A DNA stretch of 64,000 nucleotides from Geosiphon pyriformis (GCA_016748015.1 JAAOMT010000200.1:901502-965501); one strand, 5' to 3'. Shown: positions 11,101-23,880, counted from the first letter of the stretch. Notes: a model not told the origin generated them from the sequence alone. Program-made: numbers and translations.

Positions 11101-11979
11101 AATGCCTTTATAAGTGGTCCGATCAGAGCAGGACACATTGAAGAAGCGAAAAAATTGATGGATAAAATGCGAGCTCTTTATAATATCGCACCAAATACAG
11201 AAACTTTCTCGATGATGATCAATTCGTTGGTACATCGCGGTCAACTCGGAGAAGCAATGGCAGTATTGCGGTCAATGAAGCAAATTGACATTAGACCTAA
11301 TATTGCAATATTCAATTCAATTTTTGACGGATATATTCACAGTTGCCCCTGGCGTGTTGCCTTACGTGTATTAGAACAACTATTACGAGAGTATCCATTC
11401 AAACCTGATATTGGAACTGCCAACATTCTATGTGAATTTTTGATCAAGAAAAGATCTAGATCGTTACTAAAATTACGTGAATTATATAATTGTTTGCATG
11501 GACGTGGCATGGAAGTTTTCATGAAAAATGAGATCGGGGCAGTAAAGGAACAAGTCAGTGAGTCGCCTCTAGTAAACGGACCTTCAAGGCTAGATTCTCC
11601 TTCTTTGGAAGTTGGAAAACCCTATCAAGATTTAATTTCACATGATAAAACCAATTTCCAAGATTTTGCCAGCGATCACCAGATATTTGATTTACTTTTT
11701 AAAATTACAAAAATTCGAGTCAAAAATAAAAAATCTGTTTCCACAAATCAGCAAAATTTAAATGAGCTCATCGATGAACATCAAAAGACCCCCAAGAATG
11801 AAACACTCAATGAAATAATAGATTTATATTTCCAAGTAAGCAAAGAATCCTTAAAATCACTTACGTTGACTCGATCTACATATGTAAAGTTCTTGAAAGC
11901 CTTCTGGAAATATGAAGATGTGAGTGCAACTCGGCAAGTCTTTGCAGATATGAGAAAAAGAAAAAAATTAATATTATAA
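8185..11979 (+). CDS. Large pentatricopeptide-repeat (PPR) protein, probably mitochondrial
   Basis: A single uninterrupted frame of 1264 codons. From about residue 215 to 1100 it is built of roughly 24 helical-pair repeats of 33-37 residues with the PPR pattern (TYNxLIxAxxxxGxxxxAxxxxxxMxxxGxxPD). Clear examples are SYTLLMRLHLRELKLREAL, TFSHLINGYASEKDIKSAH and TFSMMINSLVHRGQLGEAM. PPR proteins bind organellar RNA in a sequence-specific way and act in its processing, stability or translation. The first Met (8185) gives a hydrophobic acidic start. Met29 (8269) would give a Ser/Arg/Lys-rich, acid-poor presequence typical of mitochondrial import and may be the true start. No catalytic domain follows the repeats. 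The roughly 170-residue C-terminal part is Ser/Lys/Asn-rich and ends in another helical segment. No introns are visible. The RNA target cannot be predicted here. Confidence 0.87.
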   Translation: MLIIDWLHHSIIFCLLPCFMVFSGQKLSMSPVQKTLFSFIQIQRLLSKSHTNSRTLKHQASSNCSRSQRLINKDRYYILSLRVTCKFRPGDFFLSPPTGISRFLSTNCSAELQVNKVPDLDKSNIPWTVKCFLALLNECANQAHKERQIDPNVMNVMWDLYVSIESQEKVFLKLDDFNLFIYILKHYDHKIKQQPSKLIKILDDIKEVKLKFGRQHYNTLIQALGWKKDLAGALMVFLELQSHRFPPNGVTFDSLMDAFLSSFNHKEAMKLYRGLKDPIIPQDVPIKFFIKLLKFQCDRGYLKSAISIYKDMIEADRQPSIYVANVILSAICEHNDLTTGLQFFRDNYPPNAAKIASSYNILLTTALQNDERIMILQIWKEMVDNEVEPDIISYTLLMRLHLRELKLREALDVYTEMLKINIIPDSPIFRILVQACVFKEEWKPMLPFICEEMKQFDFIDQSSLTYNIVLKALTQLGIKFAQRVMYDLICAGLSVDSRSPKALIEEYVSRNDLPSASQILQRCQSHNILPDQQTYEILIRAYIREGNILQVQKYYSEFISNNNRDFPQRAWPKQNDDISGINEFLKLCSKNKLKFGIDFFEHIQKLGFKGNTMTYTILVQFLLDLGRREDNKLLARIYENASTSNIQFPLDIYNLLLRRFIITRNTICMHKVFEDMMHANLEPDSETFRVLVDGFNKFSEADVLEIVYDKLKKSFSAKLSRINYNGFIYGFCRNSRMNLAYKVYTDMRTSGLSPDVITFSHLINGYASEKDIKSAHLIFSDMPLSGIKPTIDIYQSLINGYINLSLPSKAIQLYEDLAKVQPFLIDNSIYHNIISACLQTSNFGLANELLNKMEKDTTPSKRFTGVIIQSIDRQDLGTAIFIFEHMVIKKIEITLLLCQHLVEALSKHSEFPLVRRLYRYLVARKGRRKVLLSMALLNSVIKCASMTKHTRYAKRVLEDLLRFGFTPSTETMNAFISGPIRAGHIEEAKKLMDKMRALYNIAPNTETFSMMINSLVHRGQLGEAMAVLRSMKQIDIRPNIAIFNSIFDGYIHSCPWRVALRVLEQLLREYPFKPDIGTANILCEFLIKKRSRSLLKLRELYNCLHGRGMEVFMKNEIGAVKEQVSESPLVNGPSRLDSPSLEVGKPYQDLISHDKTNFQDFASDHQIFDLLFKITKIRVKNKKSVSTNQQNLNELIDEHQKTPKNETLNEIIDLYFQVSKESLKSLTLTRSTYVKFLKAFWKYEDVSATRQVFADMRKRKKLIL

Positions 11980-14929
11980 AACAAAGGAGTCAAATTCCTG
12001 ATTTGAAAGATCTCCATGAGCAATTATCTTGCACGCAGGCCCCAACTATTAAGAGATTATCATGTGCAAGAGCGTGAATAGTGCCACAACAAACTCCCCG
12101 TGATTGGATAACAATTATATTAGAGTCTCGGGGTCCAAGTTATAATTATACAGGTTTTCTTTTTTTAACTGTCTAAACAAGACTTGTTAGTTAGATCCAA
12201 GATTGCGACGATATCTTCTTTGAAGTGTGTTTGTAGGATAACAATAAATTGAGCATTAAATTCACATGATAAAATTTATCTTTTATTATTTTACCAGAAG
12301 GCTATATCAAGCCAGTTCGAGGTTTTAAGATAATTTCCTTATTAATATAAATTTTATTTTCATATATATTTACAAATGGTGTTTAAAAGGAAAATTTTAA
12401 ATCAGTCAATTACCTAAAATATATTAGCATTTTTTTATTTCTGTGATATTATTTTAGTCTGATAATTAAACACAAAAGACATCACATTTTAATTGTTATT
12501 GTTTTTTTAAAAATACAATTACAAATATTTATATTTATTACATTTAAAAAGATATAGAATTTAATTAATATTATTTGTATTAATTAAAAAACTATTTTAT
12601 ACTTTGCCAGAATTTAAATTTACAAAATTAATCTTTAAATATACATGTTTTTAAAAAAAGAAATTAACATCAAAAATACCAAACCATTTAATGCTGTAAT
12701 AATATATTACTATATAAGATTTTAAGAAATTGCTTAAAAATTCTGGGTTTTCAAACACAAAAAAAGAATAATATTTGTTAATAAGAAATAAAATTATTTT
12801 AGAACAAATAAAGTCTATTTTAAGTTAAAATTGCTTATGTTTGTATAGTTACAAATTATGTATATATATATAATAATTTTTAATTTAAAAAATATATATT
12901 TAATAATTTTATTTATTTAAAATATTAATTTATTATTTTATTATTTTAATAACATAATTAATATTAAAATAACAATTTTTTCTTGCTTAAAAACACTAAT
13001 TTATTATATTAACAGCTGAGATTATTACATTATAAAAACAAATTGGACAATTAATTTACTAAACCTAATATTATAAACAAAACTTTAAATTAGCAATTAG
13101 TCAACTAACAAAATTCACTTTATAATAATTGGAAAAAAATTGGTTGCTGACTTAATTTTGTTAATGTTTGGCAATAAAAATAATACTAAAACTGTTTTTA
13201 GTAAAAAATTTTAATAACAATTTTACAATAGAGCTAATATTTAATTACCAGTTTATTGCCAAAAAAAAATTAAAGTTGTTGCTTTTTTAAAATAAATATG
13301 TGTTTGATTTCGAAAATTTTTAAATTAATTGGTAAAAAATCAAAATTTATTATATTTTTTAATAGTGTTTTTTAATGATAAATAATCAAAGTTAATTGAT
13401 TTAAATTTTTAAAACTAAATACTTATAATTATATTTTATGTCAAAATTTTTTGATCTACAGTATAGTATTAATTAATATTAATATTTTTATTTATCATAT
13501 GTTAATTTGTTATTTAATTCACCTTTTTATTTTGAACTTAATTGTTAACATAAAAATTAATTAGGTTTGATTTAATTTCTTATTAAATTTATAGATAAAA
13601 GCTCTAGAGAAACATAAATAAAATATTTTATAACAAACTTATTTTCAGATTAAATGAGATTTTTTTTATATAATTTATTAAAAAATAATAATAATAAAAA
13701 CTTGTATCAAAAGATATTATATATGTTAAATATAAGATAGAATTGTATTTATAGTATGATTTTATTAGTATTTTAATAGAATTCAAATCTTTAGAAATTA
13801 ATTATTATTATTTTGCTAAAGGTATAGCCCAACCATAATGATCTCTTACGATACTATATCATACATTAGACTTTGATTGCGCGTGACAGTTTGTTATTTT
13901 TGCTAAAATTAATATATTCTTTTTTGTTAAATTTTTATTTTATTATTATTTTTTTAAAAACAATTAAATTTCTTGATGTATAAAAAAATAAGCTTTTTAT
14001 TATTGAAATCAAAATTTTAATACACAGCATAAAAAAAATTTTTAAAACTTTAAAAAATTTGTTCAATGAAATTGTTACCTCGTTAAAACACAAAATATTA
14101 TTTAAAAAATAAAAAACTTTGTTTGTAATCTGTAAAAAACAAATGTTATTTGTTACTAATTCCAAAAAATACCAATTAAAGCATAAAATTACAATAATTA
14201 TATAACTTTTTATTAACTACTTTATATTTTTAAAATTTTTTGGTAATCAACAATGTTTTTTTTAGTTAATTATTCTTATTTATATATTAATATATTTTTT
14301 ATTTATATTAATTATATAACTCTTTTAATAATAATTTTTTAATTAAAACAATAATATTTATTGTTTTTTTATTTTACTTAAATATTGCTATTTATAATAA
14401 TTTAATTAGATTACTTAATATTTATTTATTTTTTCAAAAACAGAATTTTTATAAATATAAAAACAATAAAAGATTTTAATTTGCAATAAATATATATTTT
14501 TTTAATATGATATATTAATAATTATTTTATTATTTATAAATAAAATGCAAAATATATTAAATATAATTAATTTAAATTGAGTTTTTTTAAATAGAAAACA
14601 ATTTAAACCAAACCAAAAATATTAAAATTAAACTCATACAGTAAATATGTGATTTAATGTTTCTGAATTTATAAATTTTTATTAAAAATAAGTAATAAAA
14701 CTATTTAATCAAAAATACATTTTTTAAAAAAAATTTATTAATCAATACTATATTACAAAAATATAGAAAATTTATTTTAATTTAAATACAATAATAATGT
14801 AATATATAAAATTTGATAACAAATTCTGAACAAAATTGTTGAAAATTACTTGAAAATATTGTTATTATAAGTTAAATATTAAAAAAAATAACAAATTAAT
14901 GTTAATTTCTATTAAATAGGTTTTTATAT

Positions 14930-15220
14930 CAAAAGTAACATTTTTAAAAATTTAATATCAAATATCAGTTGTACTTTTTAGTAAACATTTATTTAATATA
15001 CTTCACAAAAACTAACAATTATACAAATTAAAATAATAATAATAATAATAAAATAAAATATTTAATATTATTATATTAATTTGAGTGTAAATTTAAATAT
15101 AAATGATCTTTTTATAACTTTAAAAAGTCTTGCTTATATATTTTTAAAAATAGAATGGTTAATTAATAATATTAGTGGTTAATACATATGATTATTTATG
15201 ACTAAGTAAATAAATAAAAA
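14930..15220 (+). repeat. Dispersed AT-rich repeat, copy A
   Basis: This segment is recognisably homologous to 30105-30450 in the same orientation. Shared blocks include a core reading TTCACAAAAACTAACAATTA followed by TACAAATTA, then GCTTATATATTTTT and GGCTAATACATATGA-like sequence, in the same order. The two copies differ by many substitutions and by a minisatellite insertion in the second copy. No coding capacity is visible. Confidence 0.7.
15031..15051 (+). repeat. (AAT)n microsatellite
   Basis: Short perfect AAT tract inside dispersed repeat copy A. Copy B has a purine-rich tract (AGAAAGAAAAAGAAA) at the same point, so this position is unstable in the repeat family. Confidence 0.8.
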
Positions 15221-16338
15221 TTATAAAGTAAAAAATTCATCTGTAACAATATAAATATTTAAATATATATTCAAATTTGCTTTATTTTTTGATTTTAATT
15301 ATTGTTAAAAATATTTATTATTATGTTCAAGTTTAAAAAATTATAATTGTTAAAGCTAATATTTAAAATAATTGTATTTGGTAAAAAACTTTTAAATATT
15401 AATATAATTATAAATATTAAAGTAAAAATTATTTGGTTTTTAATGCAAAATTACTTTTTTTGATTTCTTAAATTTATTGAAATTTTAGTTGCTCAAAATA
15501 TTCTTTCACTGGTTATTAAGCTTAAATCTTTTGTAAAAATAAAAAACAATTTTTTTTTGGAAATTCAAATACAAAACTTTAATAATATTATTAATATACT
15601 AATAAATAAATAATAATGAACCATTAATAAATAATGTATATTTAGATAATTAATAATTCTATACAAATTTGTAAACTTCTAAAATTAAATTTAGCAAAAA
15701 AATACAAGAATCTAAATAAAAAAATTTGATTAATAATAAAATTCAAAATTATTTTATTAATAAATATGCAAAAAGACATTTTATAATTTATAATAATATA
15801 TAGCATACATACATATTTTATAAATTTTTAAAATTTAGAGGTATTTATTAATTTCCATGTAAAATTAATATAATCCAAAAAGGATTATATATATTTTAAA
15901 TAAATTTATTTTAAATATTAAAAACAGGTGAAAACCCAAATACAACAATTTCATATGTAATAATTTTATAAAAATCTTAAAATACATCACAATTATAATA
16001 TATTCGTTATAGTATGAATAAAATATTTAATAAAATAATTTCTTTAAAAACTTTTGTAATATGTTTTTTATTGGATAGAAATTATTTTATTTTTATGATA
16101 TTATGCAAGTAAATTGAAAAAGTTTTTAAAATTAAACCTGTAAAATTTGAATTATAATTATATAAAAAACAAATAAAAAATAGATTAAAATGTTCTTCAA
16201 AATAGTTATTTTTTCAAAAAAAGTTTTCTTATACCAGTATCGAGCTTTTTGCATCAAAGCATACTATAATTAAAGATATCAAATATATATGTACGAAAAT
16301 TTATAATAAAATAAAAAAAGAGCAATATATGATATTGA

Positions 16339-17655
16339 TCAGGATCCCGAATTTATCACGCATATATTCCAATTACATGTGCGGCTAGCTCGGATGTTTT
16401 TCCTGAGATACAAGTTTTCCTCGTGAGTTTTGTTTAACACAATGAACAACATCCTTTTCAAACTCGAGAAGTCATGTTTTACGCCGCCCTCGTATTTATG
16501 ATATTTGACAATTGTCTTATAGAGGTATGAGCGGGAAAGGAAAGTCAGAACTAGGTCTGGTCTAACCTCATTAAGGAAGATAGAGTTTACAAGATGAACG
16601 GTAGCCGAAGTGACTTTGACGAAGGGAAAAGTAAATGTGTCATCCGCCCGTCTTTCGAGACCTATGCTCTTTAGATGCGAGTCAAATGAAGTGTACCAAT
16701 CGCTGTCAGTGCTGCGGCCATATTCATTGGGTGGTACATATTTTGGAGTTGCTACATATTTCGGAGTTGCTGGTGGATGAGGAACATATTCAAATATCGA
16801 ACGTCTAAATCCACTCGTTTTTTCCATGATGTCGGATCCAATTTCTTTTCGGAATGAAAAATGACAGAGAACCAACATTAGTTTTGGGGAGATGACGTAA
16901 AAAAAATGGTAGGGAAATTGAATTGGACCAAAAATCCCCAGGGATTTATTCACTCCTTCGAAGGTGCCAAATCCGTGGCTGGTCATTATAAACTCGTCAT
17001 TTTCACCGGCTTGCCAAATTACAAGAAAAGAATCATGCATGGACTGCTTGTAATCTTGTCTATCTACCCAAAAGATTCGCAAGCTGTCTTTGATCTCTTC
17101 ATGCGGGGTCTCTAGTATTTCACGGATATTCTGTAACCACACTTCTTGAGTCTTTTTTAACTTGTGCTCTCGCATAAAGTCTTTTACCATCGACGAAGTG
17201 AAAATATCAAACTTTTCATTGGAAAATTGGGACCATCGAAGAGGGTTTCGATAGGCCATGATAAAGAGGAACTTGCGTAGATTTTCAAGGTCTCTTCTAA
17301 CCAAAACGATCTGACTTTCCACTTGAGATGTCTTTATAATATCTCTAACCACTCTTGATGCTTTTTCTTCAAGTTTTGATAGTTTTTCTTCTACATGCAT
17401 CGCATCTTCATGATTAATATCTTTGTACATGTTATAGTATCCATAGGTTTTCGCGACTAAAGAGACGTCCAGTTTATCAATCGTTCTATCATAAATTCGG
17501 AGAAGTGCTTCTTCCTTATTCTTATTCCTAAATTTTTGTCTCTGTTTTTTCTCTTTGAATAGCTCTTCATTGCTCATAAATATCCTCTCATAATTATTAA
17601 TAGCAAAATTACGAAGAAGGAATCTTGGAATGTAGTGATGGTATTGATTTTGCAT
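16339..17655 (-). CDS. DUF4238 family protein
   Basis: Intronless frame of 438 residues. The N-terminus, YHHYIPRFLLRNF at residues 5-17, is the diagnostic opening of DUF4238 (HxIPRFxLRNF), and helical charged sequence follows. A basic KKQRQKFRNKNK stretch lies near residues 35-46. A short Pro-rich duplication (ATPKYVATPKYVPP) lies near residue 300, probably in a linker. The biochemical function of DUF4238 is not known; the family occurs in bacteria and is expanded in some fungi. The start is the first Met, directly before the family motif. The gene stands alone in A/T desert, with a GC content clearly above its surroundings. A 5'-truncated second copy of its last 98 codons and 3' flank lies inverted at 40368-40940. 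An isolated coding island plus partial duplication fits transfer or mobilisation, but that is inference. Confidence 0.82.
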   Translation of the reverse strand: MQNQYHHYIPRFLLRNFAINNYERIFMSNEELFKEKKQRQKFRNKNKEEALLRIYDRTIDKLDVSLVAKTYGYYNMYKDINHEDAMHVEEKLSKLEEKASRVVRDIIKTSQVESQIVLVRRDLENLRKFLFIMAYRNPLRWSQFSNEKFDIFTSSMVKDFMREHKLKKTQEVWLQNIREILETPHEEIKDSLRIFWVDRQDYKQSMHDSFLVIWQAGENDEFIMTSHGFGTFEGVNKSLGIFGPIQFPYHFFYVISPKLMLVLCHFSFRKEIGSDIMEKTSGFRRSIFEYVPHPPATPKYVATPKYVPPNEYGRSTDSDWYTSFDSHLKSIGLERRADDTFTFPFVKVTSATVHLVNSIFLNEVRPDLVLTFLSRSYLYKTIVKYHKYEGGVKHDFSSLKRMLFIVLNKTHEENLYLRKNIRASRTCNWNICVINSGS

Positions 17656-20600
17656 TATAGTTTAAGTCTTAAAAGAGCACCCATAATTAGGTTTATATAG
17701 GCACAGGTATGCAAAATCATCTTTTCATTGTAAAATAAATATATCCACAAACTCATTTAGCCTAATGGATGTTATGATTCTTCGAACCCCTTCTTTTGGG
17801 GTGTAAAAACCCGCTTAATCGAGAAATTTTTCTTTAAAAACCTTTTCATTAACACCTGAATCAAATTATTGCCTTAAACAGTACTTAGCAAGATATAGAT
17901 GTTATACATGAAAATCGTTGCCGCCGTTAATGCCGTTGTTATCGTCATTATTTAAATATTATTGAAAATAAAGTTGTTAATGTCTTTGCTAGTTTGCAAA
18001 TAAATATTAAGGAATTTTTTTTTAAAAACATGTAAATAGCATTAAGTAATATTTTATATCTAGTTAAAATATTGTTTAACTTTTGTTAATTATGTTTAAT
18101 AGAAAGCTAATTGTATTGTTAAATACATAAATAATAAGTTGACAAGACATATTGATTAAAATAAAACTAGCTTAATATAGTATTCTAATAGTTTTATTAA
18201 GTTTAATACTATAAGCTAGAAGTTAGCCGGTTTTTATACATATGATCAGAAAGAAAATTATATAATTTGATATATTTTAATAAAAAATATATTAGATATA
18301 AGAAGAAAAAAGTATAAGATTATGTTTTTTTGTGTGTATAAGATTTTAATAAGAGACATCTAATTCTATAAAAACTTGTTTAAAGTTTTATAAATACTTT
18401 TTAATGTCTAATATTTGTATAATGCTAAGATTAATGGTAAAATATATATGTTTATTATTAAAATTTTGTTTTCAATAATTAATATAATAAATTTGTAAGA
18501 TTTTAAAGCTAATTGCTATTAAAGTTTTTTTTATTTAACGAGGGCGGCCCAACCACTATTAAAGTTATTGCAGTTTAATATGTAATTATTAAACTTTTAA
18601 TAAAACCAATAAAAAAGCAATACTATAAAATCTTAAAAAATTAGCAGTTTATAAAACCAAATTATTAATTTTAAAAATTGTATAACTAAAAATAATCAAC
18701 CAATTTAATTTTAAAAATTAATAACTTTTTTTAATTGGCAAAAAAATTTTGATATTATTTTTATTATCAAAATTAATTAATATAACAAAAGTAGCTTTAA
18801 CAGCTTTAAAAAACTTAAAATACAAAACAATATATTGTTATTAACTAATAAACTTTAGCTTTAATATTTACTAAAAACACTTAAAGCATTTTTAATTTTG
18901 TTAAAAAAGACATTCAAAAGAATATCTACAAAACTGCAGCAATAAAAACAGAAGTAAAATAAACATTACAAAATTTTTTACAATCTTACAAATATTAACA
19001 AATATAATTTGAATAGCAATATTTAAAATGACTTATAGTAAAATTTCATACAAAAAAGCTTAATATTGTCTTTTACAACCAATTTCAAACCAAAAAAAAA
19101 CATATAAAAACTAAAATAAAAATTATTTATCTAAAAAAATTTTAATAATTAGTAAATATTTTTTAGATATTATTAAGACCAATAGTATTTTCAGAAGACA
19201 AAAAAGAAAAATGCTTTAGTTTTTATTTAATTAATCTAATATTTAAAATCAAATAACTTAATAGATTAATTAATTAAAGTTATATGTAAAAGCATAACTT
19301 GTTTGCTTTTAAGACAGTAAATATTGACGAGAATTCAACATATTAAACAATTTAATTATGTGCTAATTAAAACCAGTTTTGGTAGATATGTAGATTAGAT
19401 ATCATAATCAGTACAAGTGTAACAAAATTAATATAAATACCAGTAAAACAAAATAAAGTTAATATCTTATTTTTCAGAAAAATTTTCGAATACTATTGTT
19501 GTATTTTTGTTAATTTTGCTTTTAATTACTAATTAAATTTCTATTAATTAAAAAGAAATTATTGTTTTAAAAAATATTTTTAAAACCAAATTAGTTAATT
19601 TTTTAATTTCCAAATTCTAATTGTTATAAAAAATACAATTTTAATTTATAAAACTTAATTTTATTGTTGTTAAAAATAATATGCTTAAAAAACTATATTT
19701 GATAAAAATATTTTAAGTTATTTAACTCAAAAATATTGTATTAATCTAATTTTTTAAATTTATTATATGATTTGGTAATTAGTATGTTATATTGTTTGAA
19801 AAAGCTTATATAGTAACTTTATTTATTGGTTATAAAAATACTTACAAGCATAGTTATGTATATTTTTATAATAATAGACAGATTTCAAAATGCTGTAAAT
19901 TTATTTTTATCATTTTTAAAATTTTTAAACTTAATTTATTTTAATATAATTACAGCTTACTGAATATAAAAAGATCTGTATTGAGCATTTAAAAGTTTTC
20001 AAGTTATAAAAATTAAGATAAAAAAATTTAATTGAAAAATTAATACAATTAAAAATTTTAATTTAATATAGTTAAAGCAAAATGTTTTAAATTATGGTCT
20101 GAATGCTTTTTTATTATAATATTTCATTTATTTTAACAAAAACAAGCTTATTAATTTCTTACTTGTAAATTAAATATAATAAAAATAGTTTGAAGTATTA
20201 ATCTTAAAAAAAACAGCTTTTTTTTAACAAAAAATAATAGTTGTTAAATTAAAAAATTGTAATTACATAGTTTTTTATAATTCAAACTTTTTTAAAACAA
20301 ATTTCAATTTTTAATCAAACAAATTGACTTTTGATTTAACTTAAAATTTATGGAATTTTAATTAATTTTACAAACAATATTCAAACAAACGAAAAGTCGT
20401 GTTTTTTTTAAAATAAAAATTTTAAACAAATATTTATTATTGTTTTTTTCAATTATTTTTACCAAAACTAAGTATTATATTTTTCAATTATATCATTTAG
20501 TGTAATTTTTTTAAAGTTTGCTAATTTCTTTATTAAATACTAATTATTTATTTGAAAATTCAATTTTATTTATTTTATAATATCATATCTATAAAACAAA

Positions 20601-21881
20601 TGAAGATATTTTATAATAAAAATTGATTTAATTTGATTTATTTTTTTTAATTAAAAATTTAAAAATAAATTTTGTATTTTAGATTTACGAGTAATTTTAC
20701 ACTTAAAATATAATAATAATAATTATAATAATAATAAATAATAGATTTGTTTTTGGATTAAAAATTTGAATAGTTACAAAATTTAATTAATTATAATGTT
20801 TTTTTTTTCGATAAAATTTGATAGAATTTTTACAAGATGATTTTATAACCATCTAAAAGAATACATTTTTATCAATCTAAACATAATAACCAATTAAGTA
20901 AGTAATATATATATATTTATTTTTTTATTAATTGGCTAAATTACATATATAACTAAAATTTTGAATTTTGAATTTTACAATGCTCTGTTAATTTTTAATA
21001 AATAATTTTTTTGTTACATAAAACTTTAATTAAAAATACAATTATTATTATTGAAATAATTTTTTATGGTTTTAAATATTTCAATAAAACATAAATTCTT
21101 AACTTTGTTTAACAGCTAAAATTCATAAATGAGTTTTACTAAAAAAAATTCAATTTAAAATAAATGTAACTTGTTTATTTATTTTATTTTTTTAATCAAT
21201 TGAATTAATGTGAAATTTATTTTGAAAAATAATGTTTTTTCTTTGCCAATTAATAATTAGATTCATTATAATTAATTGATGAAAATCAAGTAATACTGTT
21301 AATAATTATGTTTTCTTAATATATTTTTAATCTGAATTGACAAAAAAAATAATTACTATTAATTAATTTAATTGAAAAATTTCAAAAATATTTTATCAAA
21401 TATTACAATAAACTGCTTAAAAAATAAAATTTAAAAGCTGTAATTCAAATTTTTTGGTTAAATTATATTTATATTAAAATTGTTTCAAGAATTGATGTAT
21501 ATTTAATTAAACATTAAACAATAATAATAATAATATAATAATAAGCAGTGAGCTTGTTAAATTAGAAAATTATATTACTTTAATTTTTATTGCTTTTAAA
21601 AAAACCAGACTTGCTATTTGAATTATTATAAAAAATTTGAGCAAAAAGTATTTTTACTAAAAATAACTTAATGTAAGTATATTTATTTAATTTAATTTAT
21701 TACACCAAAATATATATAAATAAATAAATTTAGAAATGTTAATTCATATTACAAAAATAAACCGATTTAAAAATATTTTTGTGATAACTAGTAGATATTA
21801 GCAACTTTTTGAGAAGGCAAGATTTTAAGGAAAAGGAGAGTATTGAAGCTGGTAGTGATAACTCAAGGTTCATTTTCAAGT
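17656..21881. other. A/T desert without genes
   Basis: After the DUF4238 promoter region (a TATATAG lies just upstream of its start), composition falls to near-pure A/T with poly-A/T runs. One GC-rich island, GAGGGCGGCCCAACCACTA, lies near 18540. Related words occur near 13830 (AGCCCAACCATAATG) and 41785 (AGTCCAACTACTAC), perhaps marks of one repeat family. No gene or RNA is recognised. Confidence 0.65.
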
Positions 21882-21989
21882 TTTTCCTCATTAGACCAAA
21901 CTTTCCATTGCCGAAAATTCTCCTCATTAAACCTAACTTTCCATGGCTTAAATTTTTTCTCATTATACCAAACTTTCCATGGCTGCAAC
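21882..21989 (+). repeat. Three 36-bp imperfect tandem repeats
   Basis: Three adjacent units share CTCATTAxACCxAACTTTCC followed by ATGGC. Unit 1 starts near 21882, unit 2 near 21918 and unit 3 near 21954. The repeat length is a multiple of three, and on the minus strand it stays open as a repeated GKxGLMR motif. It could therefore be a scrap of a repetitive protein, but no larger frame surrounds it. Confidence 0.75.
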
Positions 21990-23879
21990 ATTCACAATAA
22001 CACGATTATTCTAGATGTTTGAAGGAGTCTTATTGCAAAGATTTAAAAAACGTCATTTAAAAAAATTAGCTTTAGTATTTGGGTGATAGACTCATGTGTA
22101 AAATGCATATGTTCGTAGTCCTCAATGAGTGAAAATAATTAAATATGGTATAATAAGGTGAAGGCAATAAGGCTTGCTTTTCTTAAAGAAAAGACAACTT
22201 GTGAAGCATCCATCTTGGTTAAAATACTGCGGTTATTGCTCGAATTCGTATGTTACATGTATGTTCAACCAGAAGTTTTACAATTTACGATAAAGGCTTT
22301 GATTAAGGGATTGAAATTTTTATTACAACGATCACTTTTGGGAGACACCAACATACCTATATTTGGTAAAAGGCAGTCAATTTTGATGGTTTTAGGCAAT
22401 AAGTATAGTTGAAGGTCGAGATTTATAGTGCAAATATCGTTTTAATTCCTTTTGCGCTATCGCTACGGGTAGAGTCTTCACAAATATCTGTGGCGAAGAT
22501 CAAAATTACTTGTTCAAATGCAGTGAAACCAAATTACTGCAACACTGTTAATCAATAACAAACATTTATGCAGCGATCCCGCATTGTGATTCCTTTAAGG
22601 TTTTTGGTTGGTAAGGCTGACAAATGGCTCTTACAATCAATGCTCACCTAGCGTATGTGAGAGTTTGCCCTCTTTCCAGAAAATTAGATTTTATTTTAGT
22701 TTTAGGCCACCAAAGAATTTTCATCTGATGGTTGATTCGCAGTATATGTCTGGTTCTAGAGTGTTCTTTTTTGACTAATTTTTGTTCTTGATTTATATTC
22801 ATTACTATAGCTTTTTCTAGCATCAAAATAATAATTTATAAAGTTTCAACATGAATTGAAAGTACATATACCTGCCATTCATGAAAATCCATGATTTAAA
22901 AATTTATTTTAAACAAGACATCCAAACTGATTAATTTATGTTAATATTGGAGAATTGAAATTAAATGATCTTTTTTATACATTAAAATTATGATATATTA
23001 ATTATTGCAAAAAGCAAAAAAAAATTTGAGGTTAAATTTATATGAGTTAAATGTTATCAATAATTATATTTTAAAAATACTAGAAATTAATTGTGAAATC
23101 AAGAAAAAGCTTGACTTTAATAAATAATCATATTTAGATATGATACCAATTTTTTACTTTGATTTCACATTTAGTTTTGACAATTATCATGCCAATACTT
23201 TATTATTCGTGAAACAATTTCAAGAAGCAAAAAGATCAAGTAAAAGAAAAAGGAAACTTTAATTAACAAGCTTTTTATAGAAGATAATTGATTTTTTAAA
23301 ATAAAATTGAATAATTTGTGCAACTAATTCTAGAATTTGAACCTCCAATAACTTTTTTGAAGTGCGCCAATATTATAGAATTATTTGAAAACTATTAATA
23401 TATTTGAATAAAATTCCATTAAAAATGAAGAAAAAGATTTTGAACCAGCCTCATCACAAATGAAGAATTTGATTATAAATGATTTTTCTTTAGGTGAATA
23501 AATCAAAGAATTGAAGATCTACCATTTGTTTTCAGGGCTAAATGCAAATGGAACTAGAAAATTCGATCCATCAATTGAAACCCCTCGGAAAATTATTAAA
23601 GAATTATGGTAATAATAAAAAATCCCAAAAACTTATATTTTTATATTATTTTATTACTTAATTAAACTTATTATAGAGATAATTGTTTAAGTGGCTGGTA
23701 AATAAGGTTTAAGAATAATTTTGAAACCAACAATTTTTTAATCAGAAAGTTAATCAAATTCAAATGGTGAAAGAATTCCTTTGGAAAAACAGGTTGAATA
23801 CAGGTTTTTAAATATAAATTTTAATATAGAAACTCAAGATTTTTCGCTATCAAACCTATTTTTTTTACAATTTATTCAG

Positions 23880-23880
<1 letters not shown>
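21990..23880. other. Lower-A/T island of unknown origin, then A/T-rich sequence
   Basis: Between about 22000 and 22850 the composition is closer to that of coding DNA. The plus-strand frame 22158-22412 and the minus-strand frame 22644-22826 show no recognisable motif and no start or splice logic. They may be remnants of a mobile element. The remainder is A/T-rich with nothing recognised. Confidence 0.35.

Larger units (their letters stand above)
11980..16338. other. A/T desert without genes
   Basis: The first 200 bases after the PPR gene are of ordinary composition and contain short inverted words (CTTGCAC/GTGCAAG and CCCCG/CGGGG). From about 12.3 kb the sequence is nearly pure A/T with poly-A/T runs. 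Open frames (for example 13935-14165) are low-complexity Lys/Asn/Ile/Phe strings without start context. No RNA gene is seen. It holds a dispersed repeat and a microsatellite, listed separately. Confidence 0.75.

Noticed and set aside
12020-12160. tRNA or structured RNA after the PPR gene
   Set aside because: Short inverted words (CTTGCAC/GTGCAAG and CCCCG/CGGGG) exist but form no cloverleaf, and there is no T-loop GGTTCRA box.
13935-14165. Lys/Asn/Phe-rich minus-strand frame
   Set aside because: Low-complexity A/T translation, like those at 29764-29970 and 31903-32121.
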